A DNA stretch of 64,000 nt from positions 124,001-188,000 of the forward strand of contig JAGDZR010000007.1 of the NCBI GenBank assembly GCA_049115695.1, given 5' to 3'. Under the pieces are notes generated by a model. That model did not search any database and was not told the origin of the DNA. It saw only the letters and a list, made by a program, of their open reading frames with translations. Source of the stretch: JAGDZR01 sp049115695. GTDB lineage: Bacteria > Bacteroidota > Bacteroidia > Cytophagales > Cyclobacteriaceae. Of the stretch, positions 1 through 8,588 are shown piece by piece; the stretch's first letter is position 1, and each line of letters opens with the position of its first letter. Made by a program: the position numbers and the translations under genes.

Positions 1-1
1 A

Positions 2-991
2 GACATGAAATTTATGGCTTCATTTCACCATGCTTTCACATGGGCATTCTTTGCACAAGCCTATGATTTCAAAATTGATCCCTCATTGCATGACTTGTAT
101 GGTGAGCCAAGAGAATTTGGAGCAGAAGTGAGCGATGCATTCTTAGCATCCTGGTGGGCCAAACTGAAAGAATACATTGACACCTATCAGCCAGATATGA
201 TCTGGTTTGATTGGTGGCTGGAAAACTTCCCAGAAGAAGAAAGATTGAAATTTTTGGCGTACTACTACAACAAAGGGCTTGAGTGGAACAAAGAGGTCGC
301 AGTATGTTACAAGGAAGCAACATTTACACAGGAAACGGCAATTAATGACTATGAAAGAGGTCGCCCTAATCAAATCGTAGATCCTGCCTGGCTAACGGAT
401 ACTTCTCCCGGCACCTGGTTTTACAGATCCAACGCTAAGTTCGTAGAAGCCAATGAGCTGATCGATATTCTAGTGGATATTGTGGCCAAGAACGGCTGTA
501 TGCTGCTGAACGTCCCTCCAGATCCTGACGGAACAATTCCAGATGAAATGAAGAAATTGCTTACAGAGATGGGCGCTTGGCTTCAAGTAAATGGAGAAGC
601 TATTTATGCCACAAGAACCTGGGACATTTTCGGTGAGGGGCCAACTCGTTTACCATCCGGAGGTCATAAGATTGAAGAGAAGGCTAAAATAGAATATGGT
701 AATACTGATGTTAGGTTTACTAAGAAGTCTGACACTGAGTTTTATGCTATTGTCCTTGACAAGCCTGACGAACAACTCTCAATCAAATCCCTTAGCACTT
801 ACATTGGCTTGTTGAATTCCAACATTCAGAAAATAGAATTGCTTGGTTCAGATGAAGAAATCAAATGGGAAAGAAATGCTGATGGGCTAATCATCAACGC
901 CCCAACTGAGTATCCTACCGAACATGCTCATGCATTTAAAATTATCTTGGGCGCTTATCAGGAAGCAGATATCGACGGTGAAATAGACTAG
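2..991 (+). CDS. Alpha-L-fucosidase (GH29), C-terminal part
   Basis: This is the 3' part of a family GH29 alpha-L-fucosidase; the reading frame is open to the left edge, so the true start lies outside the window. GH29 enzymes release terminal alpha-L-fucose by a retaining mechanism. The visible part opens with KFMASFHHAFTW, typical of the family's N-terminal barrel. The catalytic nucleophile is very likely the Asp in PDMIWFDWW (about residue 70 of the visible part). The end of the barrel is marked by NGCMLLNVPPDPDG, followed by MGAWLQVNGEAIYATR and a C-terminal beta-sandwich. The gene is followed closely by a terminator, so it ends its transcription unit. Specificity beyond fucose cannot be judged. 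The family call is firm. Confidence 0.93.
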   Translation, partial: DMKFMASFHHAFTWAFFAQAYDFKIDPSLHDLYGEPREFGAEVSDAFLASWWAKLKEYIDTYQPDMIWFDWWLENFPEEERLKFLAYYYNKGLEWNKEVAVCYKEATFTQETAINDYERGRPNQIVDPAWLTDTSPGTWFYRSNAKFVEANELIDILVDIVAKNGCMLLNVPPDPDGTIPDEMKKLLTEMGAWLQVNGEAIYATRTWDIFGEGPTRLPSGGHKIEEKAKIEYGNTDVRFTKKSDTEFYAIVLDKPDEQLSIKSLSTYIGLLNSNIQKIELLGSDEEIKWERNADGLIINAPTEYPTEHAHAFKIILGAYQEADIDGEID

Positions 992-1014
992 TAATTCTTT
1001 AAATCACATCCTAG

Positions 1015-1043
1015 AAGGGGCGGTTTATACCGTCCCTTTTTTT
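1015..1043 (+). terminator. Rho-independent terminator after the fucosidase gene
   Basis: A 10-bp stem (AAGGGGCGGT against ACCGTCCCTT, with one G-U wobble) encloses a TTAT loop and runs straight into seven T residues. It lies 24 bases after the fucosidase stop codon, the expected place and orientation for an intrinsic terminator. Confidence 0.85.
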
Positions 1044-1107
1044 GTATTTGATAAAGCAATCATGCTTTATTTGCCATTGTCTATGAAGGGCACGCCTTAG
1101 CGTCTAT

Positions 1108-1448
1108 ATGAAGATTACAACAATCATAGAAAAGTACTGGATAGCTGCAACTATCTGGTCACTTCTGATCATTACATTTCTAAGCCTTTATCCACTTCCC
1201 GAACTTCCGGATGTCCCTGGCGAGGACAAGACCTTCACCTTGTAGCTTATACCGCCCTTGCCTTTCCATCAGGGACCAGAAACCCACACAAAGATATATT
1301 CCTGCTGATTGCGTTTGCGCTCTTTAGTGGAAGTATTGAACTCATCCAACCCTATGTAAATAGGAATGGTGAATGGAGGGACTTTATCGCCAATGTGAGT
1401 GGATCCTTATTGGGTATACACTTGGTAGAGTTGCTAGGATGTTGGTAG
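1108..1448 (+). pseudogene. VanZ-like family membrane protein, frameshifted
   Basis: From the ATG at 1108 one frame gives a membrane helix (IAATIWSLLIITFLSLYPLP) and then GEDKTFTL, where it meets a TAG at 1243. Switching frame at about 1235 restores HLVAYTALAFP, a second helix, and SGSIELIQPYVNRNGEWRDF with IANVSGSLLG, the typical C-terminal half of VanZ-like proteins. Adding one base (TTC to TTTC) would join the two halves as DKTFHLVAY, matching the family, and give a product of about 113 residues, the usual size for this small family. The lesion is therefore a single missing base, either a real frameshift or a sequencing error. VanZ-like proteins are small membrane proteins of mostly unknown role; the name comes from teicoplanin resistance. 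Confidence 0.82.
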
Positions 1449-1628
1449 GCAAATATTTTGACTAATTCCAATAGTACTCGAATCATCTTTCGTATGATTT
1501 CAACAAACTAACCATGTAGGGTTAGATATCATATAACTTAGTAGCTAGTCCAAATCGTCGTTTTATGCCTTGCTTAAGGTGACAAACACATAAAACATGG
1601 ACGTTATTAGAGTCCTGAAAACCACTTC

Positions 1629-2561
1629 CTAGTTACCTTTTTTCTTAACTGTATTTGATCGCAATGGCTCTTTTTCTGAAGGGTTAACCCTTCGGAAAAA
1701 CTGTCTGTTAAAATCGTATCGCAGCGTGATTTCGTGACCTGTACCTAAATCGGATCCGGAAGAATCAAGACGCCTCTCACTCGTGTAAGAAATGAAATAT
1801 CGGTTTTCTAAACGTAAACCCAGGCTTAACCCACCCACAGCATTGGTACGATAAGTCAGGCCCAGCATGTATTTATTGTCGTAAGTATAGAAAACAGAAG
1901 ACTGCAACAGATCTGCTCCTAATTTGTTTGCTTGATACAAGATTCTTGGCTCCAGGATATCATATCCAAATCTTACTGGTAAGTAGCCATTCATGGTGGC
2001 AGAAATAAAGGAGTTGAGTAAAGGGTTCTCATTTGAGGACCAGCCTGATGCCAAGCGAGCATATGAAACACCTACATCAAACAATGAATGAACCAATAAA
2101 AATCCGGCAGAAATATCTGATGCTACTTTTCTATCCAATAATAGGAGTGGATCATCAGGATCTCTTGCAAAGACCCTTCCCTGATCTATATTAGTCTGCC
2201 ATACCTCAGTACCGATTCCAAAAGAAAGCTGGAATGACTCGTTAAGACCAATCGTATAGGAAGTAGATAATGAAGCTCTTGTATTACCAATTAGATTGAG
2301 CTTTTCAGAATAGAAACTACCGCCTACCCCAATGTTAGGTATCCAAAGGTTAGAATGGACGGACAAGTAATTGATTTCCGGAGATTCACTTATCCCCGCC
2401 CACAACCGCTTATGATTGAAGGATAAAGCTCCTCCAGACACGCCGGTATACGCTGGATTGAACATAAAACCGTCCGTTAGCTTTTGTTGAAAATAAGGCA
2501 GCTGTTGAGCAGTCAGATAATGGCCAACTAAAATCAAAAAAACAACAATTAGATTTTTCAT
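1629..2561 (-). CDS. PorP/SprF family type IX secretion membrane protein
   Basis: This 310-residue protein has a signal peptide (MKNLIVVFLILVGHYLTAQ) and the family hallmark QQLPYFQQKLTDGFMFNPAY close behind it, followed by alternating strands of an outer-membrane beta-barrel. PorP/SprF proteins work with the type IX secretion system; in Flavobacterium johnsoniae SprF is needed for secretion of the adhesin SprB. The start is only 2 bases after the stop of the upstream 1988-aa gene, which carries a type B T9SS sorting domain. That arrangement fits a dedicated partner for the large substrate. The family call is strong; the pairing with the neighbour is inferred from adjacency and the known pattern for type B substrates. 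Confidence 0.93.
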   Translation of the reverse strand: MKNLIVVFLILVGHYLTAQQLPYFQQKLTDGFMFNPAYTGVSGGALSFNHKRLWAGISESPEINYLSVHSNLWIPNIGVGGSFYSEKLNLIGNTRASLSTSYTIGLNESFQLSFGIGTEVWQTNIDQGRVFARDPDDPLLLLDRKVASDISAGFLLVHSLFDVGVSYARLASGWSSNENPLLNSFISATMNGYLPVRFGYDILEPRILYQANKLGADLLQSSVFYTYDNKYMLGLTYRTNAVGGLSLGLRLENRYFISYTSERRLDSSGSDLGTGHEITLRYDFNRQFFRRVNPSEKEPLRSNTVKKKGN

Positions 2562-2563
2562 AC

Positions 2564-5500
2564 TTACTTTCCCCCTAATATTGTAATTGACTGCCTAATC
2601 TCTGTAGATACTTGGTCCACTTTCAAGATACATAAGTATGTTCCGGGTTGCAGTGTCCTACCATTTTGATCAGCATACCAGTCATTGCGGTATCCTGTTT
2701 TTGCGTAAACCAGGTTTCCTGAGGGCCCAAATATTTTCACTGAATTATCAGGATACCTCTCAATATTTTCAATATACAAATAGTCATTTTTACCATCGTT
2801 GTTAGGTGTAAGAATATTAGCTATTTGGATATTGGGTTTTTCTATGACCTCCACTTCCTTTTCATAGGTATAGCTACATCCCAAATTATCATATATAGTA
2901 ACGCTGATTGTAAAAAACCCAGGTTGACGATAATTGTGAGTAGGAGTAGAATCATTTGAACTTGAGCCGTCTCCAAATTCCCAAAAGTACTCGCTTATTG
3001 AAATCGAGCTAGTATCCACAAACTGAACAGAACCGTCTATTCCTATTTTATCTGAGCCCAAAGTACTAAAACCAAAACCTGAACCAATACTTTCAAACTC
3101 CTTGCATATGTAAAATGTTCCACCTTCAACAAAATCACTTCCTACAAAACCATTGCTAACAGATTGAACCTTCCATGAATAAATACCATCAGGCAAGGAA
3201 ACGGAATATGATTGTAAGTAGCCATTGTTACCATGATTTGGAATTAGGAGTGTACCATTTTCCAACGAATTTTGAGATAAGACTTTATATCCTTCCTCGT
3301 CAATTATCGTCAGTCCATAGGTAATTGGCACCTTTGTATTAGCATCCCAACTTAGTAGCACTTCACTTCCCTCCGTAGATACCATCAAGTCCAACGGAGG
3401 TTCAGGCTTTTTCAAGCTACTTGAGAATTTATTCTGAATAAAATATGTGATAGGATTTACAAATTGATCGTATGCAAAAAGTATCATATCCAATTTATTA
3501 TCACCATCAAAATCTCCCCTGGTTCCCTGCATACTAAATCTGGAATTGGTTAAATACGGTAGATCAATATTGAATTGAAGAAACGCGCCACCATTGATAT
3601 TCTCAACAAACGACCTACTCGATTCTCCTCTAAAATCAGAAGTAAATATTAAATCAGAATCAAGATCTCCGTCAAAATCCCCACTGAAAAACCTACCTGT
3701 CGTTGCTGGAATTACATCTTGAATTTGCTCAAATTCACCATTTGGTTCGGCTATAGAAATGGACGAAATAATACCTCTAAATATTTGATCAGGTATGCCG
3801 TCATTTGAAATATCAGTGAATTCTATTTGTGATGGTGCAATAGTAGATCGCAACGAAAGTGATAAATCGATATCAACAAAATTACCAGCCCCATCATTGA
3901 CCAGAAACCGTTCGTCCCCGGCATTACCTAGAAAATATGAAGTCCCTGAAATGAACATATCAAGATCTCCATCTTGATCATAATCCAACAAAACAGCTTC
4001 ATCCAAAATGTTATAAGCATTTTCAGCAATGATATCTGCGAATTGAAAACTACCATCTCCCTGTTGCCTATACCATTCGAAAGATCCATTTTCACCAACC
4101 ACTACATCTTTACGTCTATCACCATCCAAATCACCAATTGCATAAACCTCTCCGGCTTTTTGAAAATGATAAACATCAAACCCTAAATCACCTTTATTAA
4201 TAAAGATCTTTCCTCCATTCTGAATATTTCCCACCAAATCGATCCTTCCATCATTATTAATATCCTCAATATCAAAGTTAGTTGGATGGGCAGCACCTAT
4301 CGGGAATGGCGTAAACGCAAACTTTCCATTTTCGTTTATCAAAAATCCATTTTTCCAATCTCCATTAGATCCATCGCTTAATCTTGAAACCATACTAATG
4401 ACAAGATCAAGATCTTCATCCATATCTATATCGACACTTTGAATTTCGATCACCTGAAACCCATCAAAAAAATCCATGGCAATTGAATTGAAATGGCTCA
4501 TGCTAAAAGTAAGTGGTTCTGAAAATGAGGACACGTTGTACGAATTATTAATTGCTTTCACCTTTACAGAGTACTCTCCAGAAGAAAGATTCAAAGCCAT
4601 TGATTTTTTCTGTCCAGCGTATCCAGGTAAGACCTTAGAGTTTAATTTACCAAAACTATTCTTGTCAGAGATAAACAGGTTTCCATCCTTATAAACTTCA
4701 AGGAGATAGCTATTGTTACCTTCGCAATCCCAGGTAAGCACTACATTGTCATCAGCTTGTTTTGCCTGAAGCGAGTGAGGAGTGCCTGGAGTTGATTTAA
4801 TGTCATTCTTGTTATTCCTATAAATTTTCAGCCCATTTTGAATATCCAAATCCTGGTCTCCATCAATGTCAACCAAAATCAGCATCTCCTCAAACTCTTC
4901 AAAATCCTCTTCAAATGGAAAGACTTCTCTTTGTAGTCCTTCACGAGTGCCTCGATAATAATGTCCGGTATTTGTAATAATGTCTATAAAATCGTCTTGA
5001 TCAAAATCAATCAAAACACTACCTGTCATACTTTGATAAACCTCATTGATCTCCAAAATTTTTGAGGTTTCAAAGCCACCTTCAACACTGTAGTCTGATA
5101 TGTAGAAACTATGAGTAGGAAAAAAATCTTCTCCCTCGTAAAAAAATATTTCTGTTTGACCATCACCATCATAGTCTACAAAACTAAAATCAATTATTTC
5201 ATATGGTGATACGAAAGTTTGGCCCGAATATTCAACACTACCCGCCTTTGTATTATAGAATAATTTCAACCCATTTGTGGTATTAATCAAAGCATCTGGA
5301 TAGGTGTCTCCATTAAAATCTCCCCATGAGGTTATCTCTTTTTTGAGATTTAGCGCCTCATTGTCCTTAATAAAATCCTCCATTGAGATGAAGACTAACT
5401 CTTTCTTATTCAAAAGAAGTCTATCACCAAACTGAATATCAGTATAGCCATCGTTATTGATGTCTACCAGAGAAGAAGGGTAAGGATAGTCTTGATTAAT

Positions 5501-8500
5501 AGGGAGATCAATTTTACGGAAATCCAAATTCCCAACATTGTGAAAAATTGATTTTCCTACTAGAATATCGAGAAACCCATCATTATCAAAATCTGCCACC
5601 TGGGGACTACCTACAATAATACTGGTAGATAATTCGATTTGATTTTCAAGAGCCAAACTAAAACTGCCCTCATTCTTAAAAATAAGCAACGGCCCGTCTT
5701 GGAATCCTTCACCATATCCTATTACAGTAAACTCTGGTAATCCATCATTATTCAAATCTGCCCAAATTCCACGATTACTGAAAAATGCTGAGATGATAGC
5801 TGAACTGTAAGTATTGCTTTTAAAATAGTCCAAATCGCCTATTTCTATCAGCTCAAAATCAGAAATACTACTTTTATTCTCAATGGAGAATTCCACAGAT
5901 GATGTAAAACCTGATGACAAACTCTGATCATCAACTGATTGAACGCGAAACGAATAGTTACCAGAATCAAGATTGATTACCATTTCGGGCTTAAAGTATG
6001 GCTCTTTGAAACCCGGGGATAATCGTGCACCACTGGAATCACTCAGCAACGGTGACACTCCAACACCATCAGCATACAATTCAAAATGATAAGAAATGTC
6101 TGTTGCTGAGAAATCATCAGTTGCTGCCTCCCACGAAAACTTCGCTTCGTTTCCATCAATTGAGACTTTGACACCCCTGGGAATTGAAGGCTTCTGATTA
6201 ACTGAAGGGCTATTATTTATAAAAAACGAATCATGAATCACTGATTCTTGCGAATACCCGTTTACATAGATATCCCTTATGCCATCCGCATTAAAATCGC
6301 CAAAAGACACATTAGTCTGCCCCATAGGGAGAAACTCTTTATAGAGCTCAATGGAGTTCGATTCTTCATGGTATTTATAAATATGGATACCTGGCTGAGC
6401 ATCTTCATTTACAGATTCAAAAACTAATTCTCTCTTTCCATCTAAGTCAAAATCATTCGATATGACTAATGAAGAACTGTTCCCAGGAAATGCTAATTCC
6501 TGAGTTTCAAATATCCCGGAACCATCATTTCGTAGAAGGTTGATTTGTCCTGCTCTTGTTTCATCATCATGCAAAATCAAGTCTAAGTCACCATCAAAAT
6601 CAATATCGAATGCATCCATTCCTCCAGAAGCATGAGGCATGCGAAATATTGACTCGAAATCACTACCATTGAAAACAAAGACATCACTCTCAAATGAATA
6701 CCTATTTTGACTAATGCCCACATTAAAAATCATTGGGTAATTCAATTTATCTGAATTTATTACCGTTGCACGTGAAGGAAATAGAACACCATCGCGAGTT
6801 ATTGTCAATAAAGATTGCAATTCAATCGGTGAGTCATAGGTCCCACCAATATTAAGATATGCTATGAGCTCAGAGATATTTTCTCGTCCTTCTGTATAAG
6901 AAATCTCGCTATTGTAAAGTATATCAAGGGAGCCATCGGCGTTTATATCCTGGACTCTAATCGAAGGCCAACCAGACCGTGGAGCATCGATAAGAATAGA
7001 GTCTATTGGGATTAACACTCCAGCTATTTCATGAAACACTATGATCCAAGTGTTTGCTCCTTCTTCATCCCGCTCACATAGCACCAAATCATCGTATCCG
7101 TCATTTGTAAGATCCACAATATCATATCCAGAAATTGGGCTTAGCTGATTACCTTGTGGTGTAAAAAAATCTGAATCCAAAACGATTTCATTGCCCAATT
7201 CTTTAAGGACGGCATTACCTATTAGTGGATTAGCCCCAGGATCCAAATGAATTTCTCCATGGCAAAAGAGTTTAATACCCTCAGAGGTATTTAAAAATTC
7301 CATCTCTCCGTATATCCACGGAACCCTAATATTCGAGGCGTTAAAAACTCCATTTTCATTAGTGAAAATGACACTTGATTGGGAAGTTACGAGTAAATCA
7401 AGATCTGAATCGCTATCGACATCTCCAAAAGCATAATTTAATAATGGAACAGACCCATCGAATGCTGCTGATAGATCAATAATTTCGCTGGTAAAAGTTC
7501 GATTTCCTTCATTTATTAAAATCAACAAACGTGCTTCATAATAATACGACTCAATTATATCCATGTCTCCATCCTGATCGAAATCTTCCAAAACAAGAGT
7601 TGTCCTTTTGAAATCTGGGGCTTCCCAAGTGTTGGCGATCGAATATTGCACACTATGTTGCATTAAAGTAGGGGTTTTCGAAAAACCCTCCTCAGTTCCA
7701 TAAAAAATAACTGTCTCAGTTTGCTGTTCAGATATGTTTCGTAGGATTACTAAATCTCCATTTCCATCCCCATCAAAGTCATGGCTTTCAGCTCGGTGAA
7801 CAAATCCTTCACTTAATGGCACATCTTGAAAGAGCGAAAATCCTTCGTCATCAGATTGATACAGTCGAATTGTTTCTGGCTTGTTTCTAGCATTGATTCC
7901 CGAATAGATTATATCTAACCATGAATCGTCAGAAAAAAATCCGGATTGGACAACTGAATTGGTAAGTCCCGCAAACAAGTTTGAAGAACTCTGATATTTC
8001 GTTCCGTCAAAATAGTATATCCTGGATTCAAGCTTCCCATTAAGAATTCCTGTGACAAACACATCTACTAACCCATCATTGTTATAATCCTGCACATCAA
8101 ATGTCCCATCGACAGGTGTTCTTATAGCAGTGTTATACTCCTCAAAATCTATCCCCGAAAGATTTTTAAATACTTTAAAAACTTGATTATCCGACTCATC
8201 AGTGCCAAGGACAATAAAGTCTAAGTATCTGTCATTATTGAAATCTGTTAGTCTTAATTGAGCATTCTGTATCCCGGTAGTTTTAAAAGGCATAACCCTA
8301 AAGTCATTAGCCCCATCATTAATGAATACCCTTGTAATTGCGACGACTCCATCAAAACCTGAAATAACTGCATCAAGGTCACCGTCTAAATCTATGTCAC
8401 CAAACCTTACCTGACCATTGGAAATCGCAGGCAGGCCTGAAACATCTATCTCACTTAAACTAATCTCCTGACCAAGGCTTCTAAGACATAGACCGAGTAA

Positions 8501-8530
8501 GGACATTAATAAGACTCGCAAAATATTCAT
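2564..8530 (-). CDS. Giant FG-GAP/VCBS repeat protein with PKD and type B T9SS sorting domain
   Basis: This 1988-residue secreted protein begins with a signal peptide (MNILRVLLMSLLGLCLRSLGQ). About 25 FG-GAP/VCBS blades follow, each with a calcium-binding loop such as DIDLDGDLDAVI, DYNNDGLVDVFV or DINNDGRIDLVG. The blades form three beta-propeller blocks separated by fibronectin-type-III-like domains near residues 780, 1247 and 1710. A PKD domain (YFWEFGDGSSSND) lies near 1860. The last ~85 residues, starting NILTPNNDGKNDYLYI, are a gliding-motility-associated type B C-terminal sorting domain (CHU_C type). The protein is probably exported by T9SS and displayed on the surface with the help of the PorP/SprF protein encoded next. 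Adhesion or integrin-like binding is a plausible role, not shown. It is divergent from the caspase gene across 58 bases. Confidence 0.93.
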   Translation of the reverse strand: MNILRVLLMSLLGLCLRSLGQEISLSEIDVSGLPAISNGQVRFGDIDLDGDLDAVISGFDGVVAITRVFINDGANDFRVMPFKTTGIQNAQLRLTDFNNDRYLDFIVLGTDESDNQVFKVFKNLSGIDFEEYNTAIRTPVDGTFDVQDYNNDGLVDVFVTGILNGKLESRIYYFDGTKYQSSSNLFAGLTNSVVQSGFFSDDSWLDIIYSGINARNKPETIRLYQSDDEGFSLFQDVPLSEGFVHRAESHDFDGDGNGDLVILRNISEQQTETVIFYGTEEGFSKTPTLMQHSVQYSIANTWEAPDFKRTTLVLEDFDQDGDMDIIESYYYEARLLILINEGNRTFTSEIIDLSAAFDGSVPLLNYAFGDVDSDSDLDLLVTSQSSVIFTNENGVFNASNIRVPWIYGEMEFLNTSEGIKLFCHGEIHLDPGANPLIGNAVLKELGNEIVLDSDFFTPQGNQLSPISGYDIVDLTNDGYDDLVLCERDEEGANTWIIVFHEIAGVLIPIDSILIDAPRSGWPSIRVQDINADGSLDILYNSEISYTEGRENISELIAYLNIGGTYDSPIELQSLLTITRDGVLFPSRATVINSDKLNYPMIFNVGISQNRYSFESDVFVFNGSDFESIFRMPHASGGMDAFDIDFDGDLDLILHDDETRAGQINLLRNDGSGIFETQELAFPGNSSSLVISNDFDLDGKRELVFESVNEDAQPGIHIYKYHEESNSIELYKEFLPMGQTNVSFGDFNADGIRDIYVNGYSQESVIHDSFFINNSPSVNQKPSIPRGVKVSIDGNEAKFSWEAATDDFSATDISYHFELYADGVGVSPLLSDSSGARLSPGFKEPYFKPEMVINLDSGNYSFRVQSVDDQSLSSGFTSSVEFSIENKSSISDFELIEIGDLDYFKSNTYSSAIISAFFSNRGIWADLNNDGLPEFTVIGYGEGFQDGPLLIFKNEGSFSLALENQIELSTSIIVGSPQVADFDNDGFLDILVGKSIFHNVGNLDFRKIDLPINQDYPYPSSLVDINNDGYTDIQFGDRLLLNKKELVFISMEDFIKDNEALNLKKEITSWGDFNGDTYPDALINTTNGLKLFYNTKAGSVEYSGQTFVSPYEIIDFSFVDYDGDGQTEIFFYEGEDFFPTHSFYISDYSVEGGFETSKILEINEVYQSMTGSVLIDFDQDDFIDIITNTGHYYRGTREGLQREVFPFEEDFEEFEEMLILVDIDGDQDLDIQNGLKIYRNNKNDIKSTPGTPHSLQAKQADDNVVLTWDCEGNNSYLLEVYKDGNLFISDKNSFGKLNSKVLPGYAGQKKSMALNLSSGEYSVKVKAINNSYNVSSFSEPLTFSMSHFNSIAMDFFDGFQVIEIQSVDIDMDEDLDLVISMVSRLSDGSNGDWKNGFLINENGKFAFTPFPIGAAHPTNFDIEDINNDGRIDLVGNIQNGGKIFINKGDLGFDVYHFQKAGEVYAIGDLDGDRRKDVVVGENGSFEWYRQQGDGSFQFADIIAENAYNILDEAVLLDYDQDGDLDMFISGTSYFLGNAGDERFLVNDGAGNFVDIDLSLSLRSTIAPSQIEFTDISNDGIPDQIFRGIISSISIAEPNGEFEQIQDVIPATTGRFFSGDFDGDLDSDLIFTSDFRGESSRSFVENINGGAFLQFNIDLPYLTNSRFSMQGTRGDFDGDNKLDMILFAYDQFVNPITYFIQNKFSSSLKKPEPPLDLMVSTEGSEVLLSWDANTKVPITYGLTIIDEEGYKVLSQNSLENGTLLIPNHGNNGYLQSYSVSLPDGIYSWKVQSVSNGFVGSDFVEGGTFYICKEFESIGSGFGFSTLGSDKIGIDGSVQFVDTSSISISEYFWEFGDGSSSNDSTPTHNYRQPGFFTISVTIYDNLGCSYTYEKEVEVIEKPNIQIANILTPNNDGKNDYLYIENIERYPDNSVKIFGPSGNLVYAKTGYRNDWYADQNGRTLQPGTYLCILKVDQVSTEIRQSITILGGK

Positions 8531-8588
8531 AGGGAAAATTGATGAGGATTTATAAACAAGATAATGTAAGTTTAAAAAAAATGTATAA

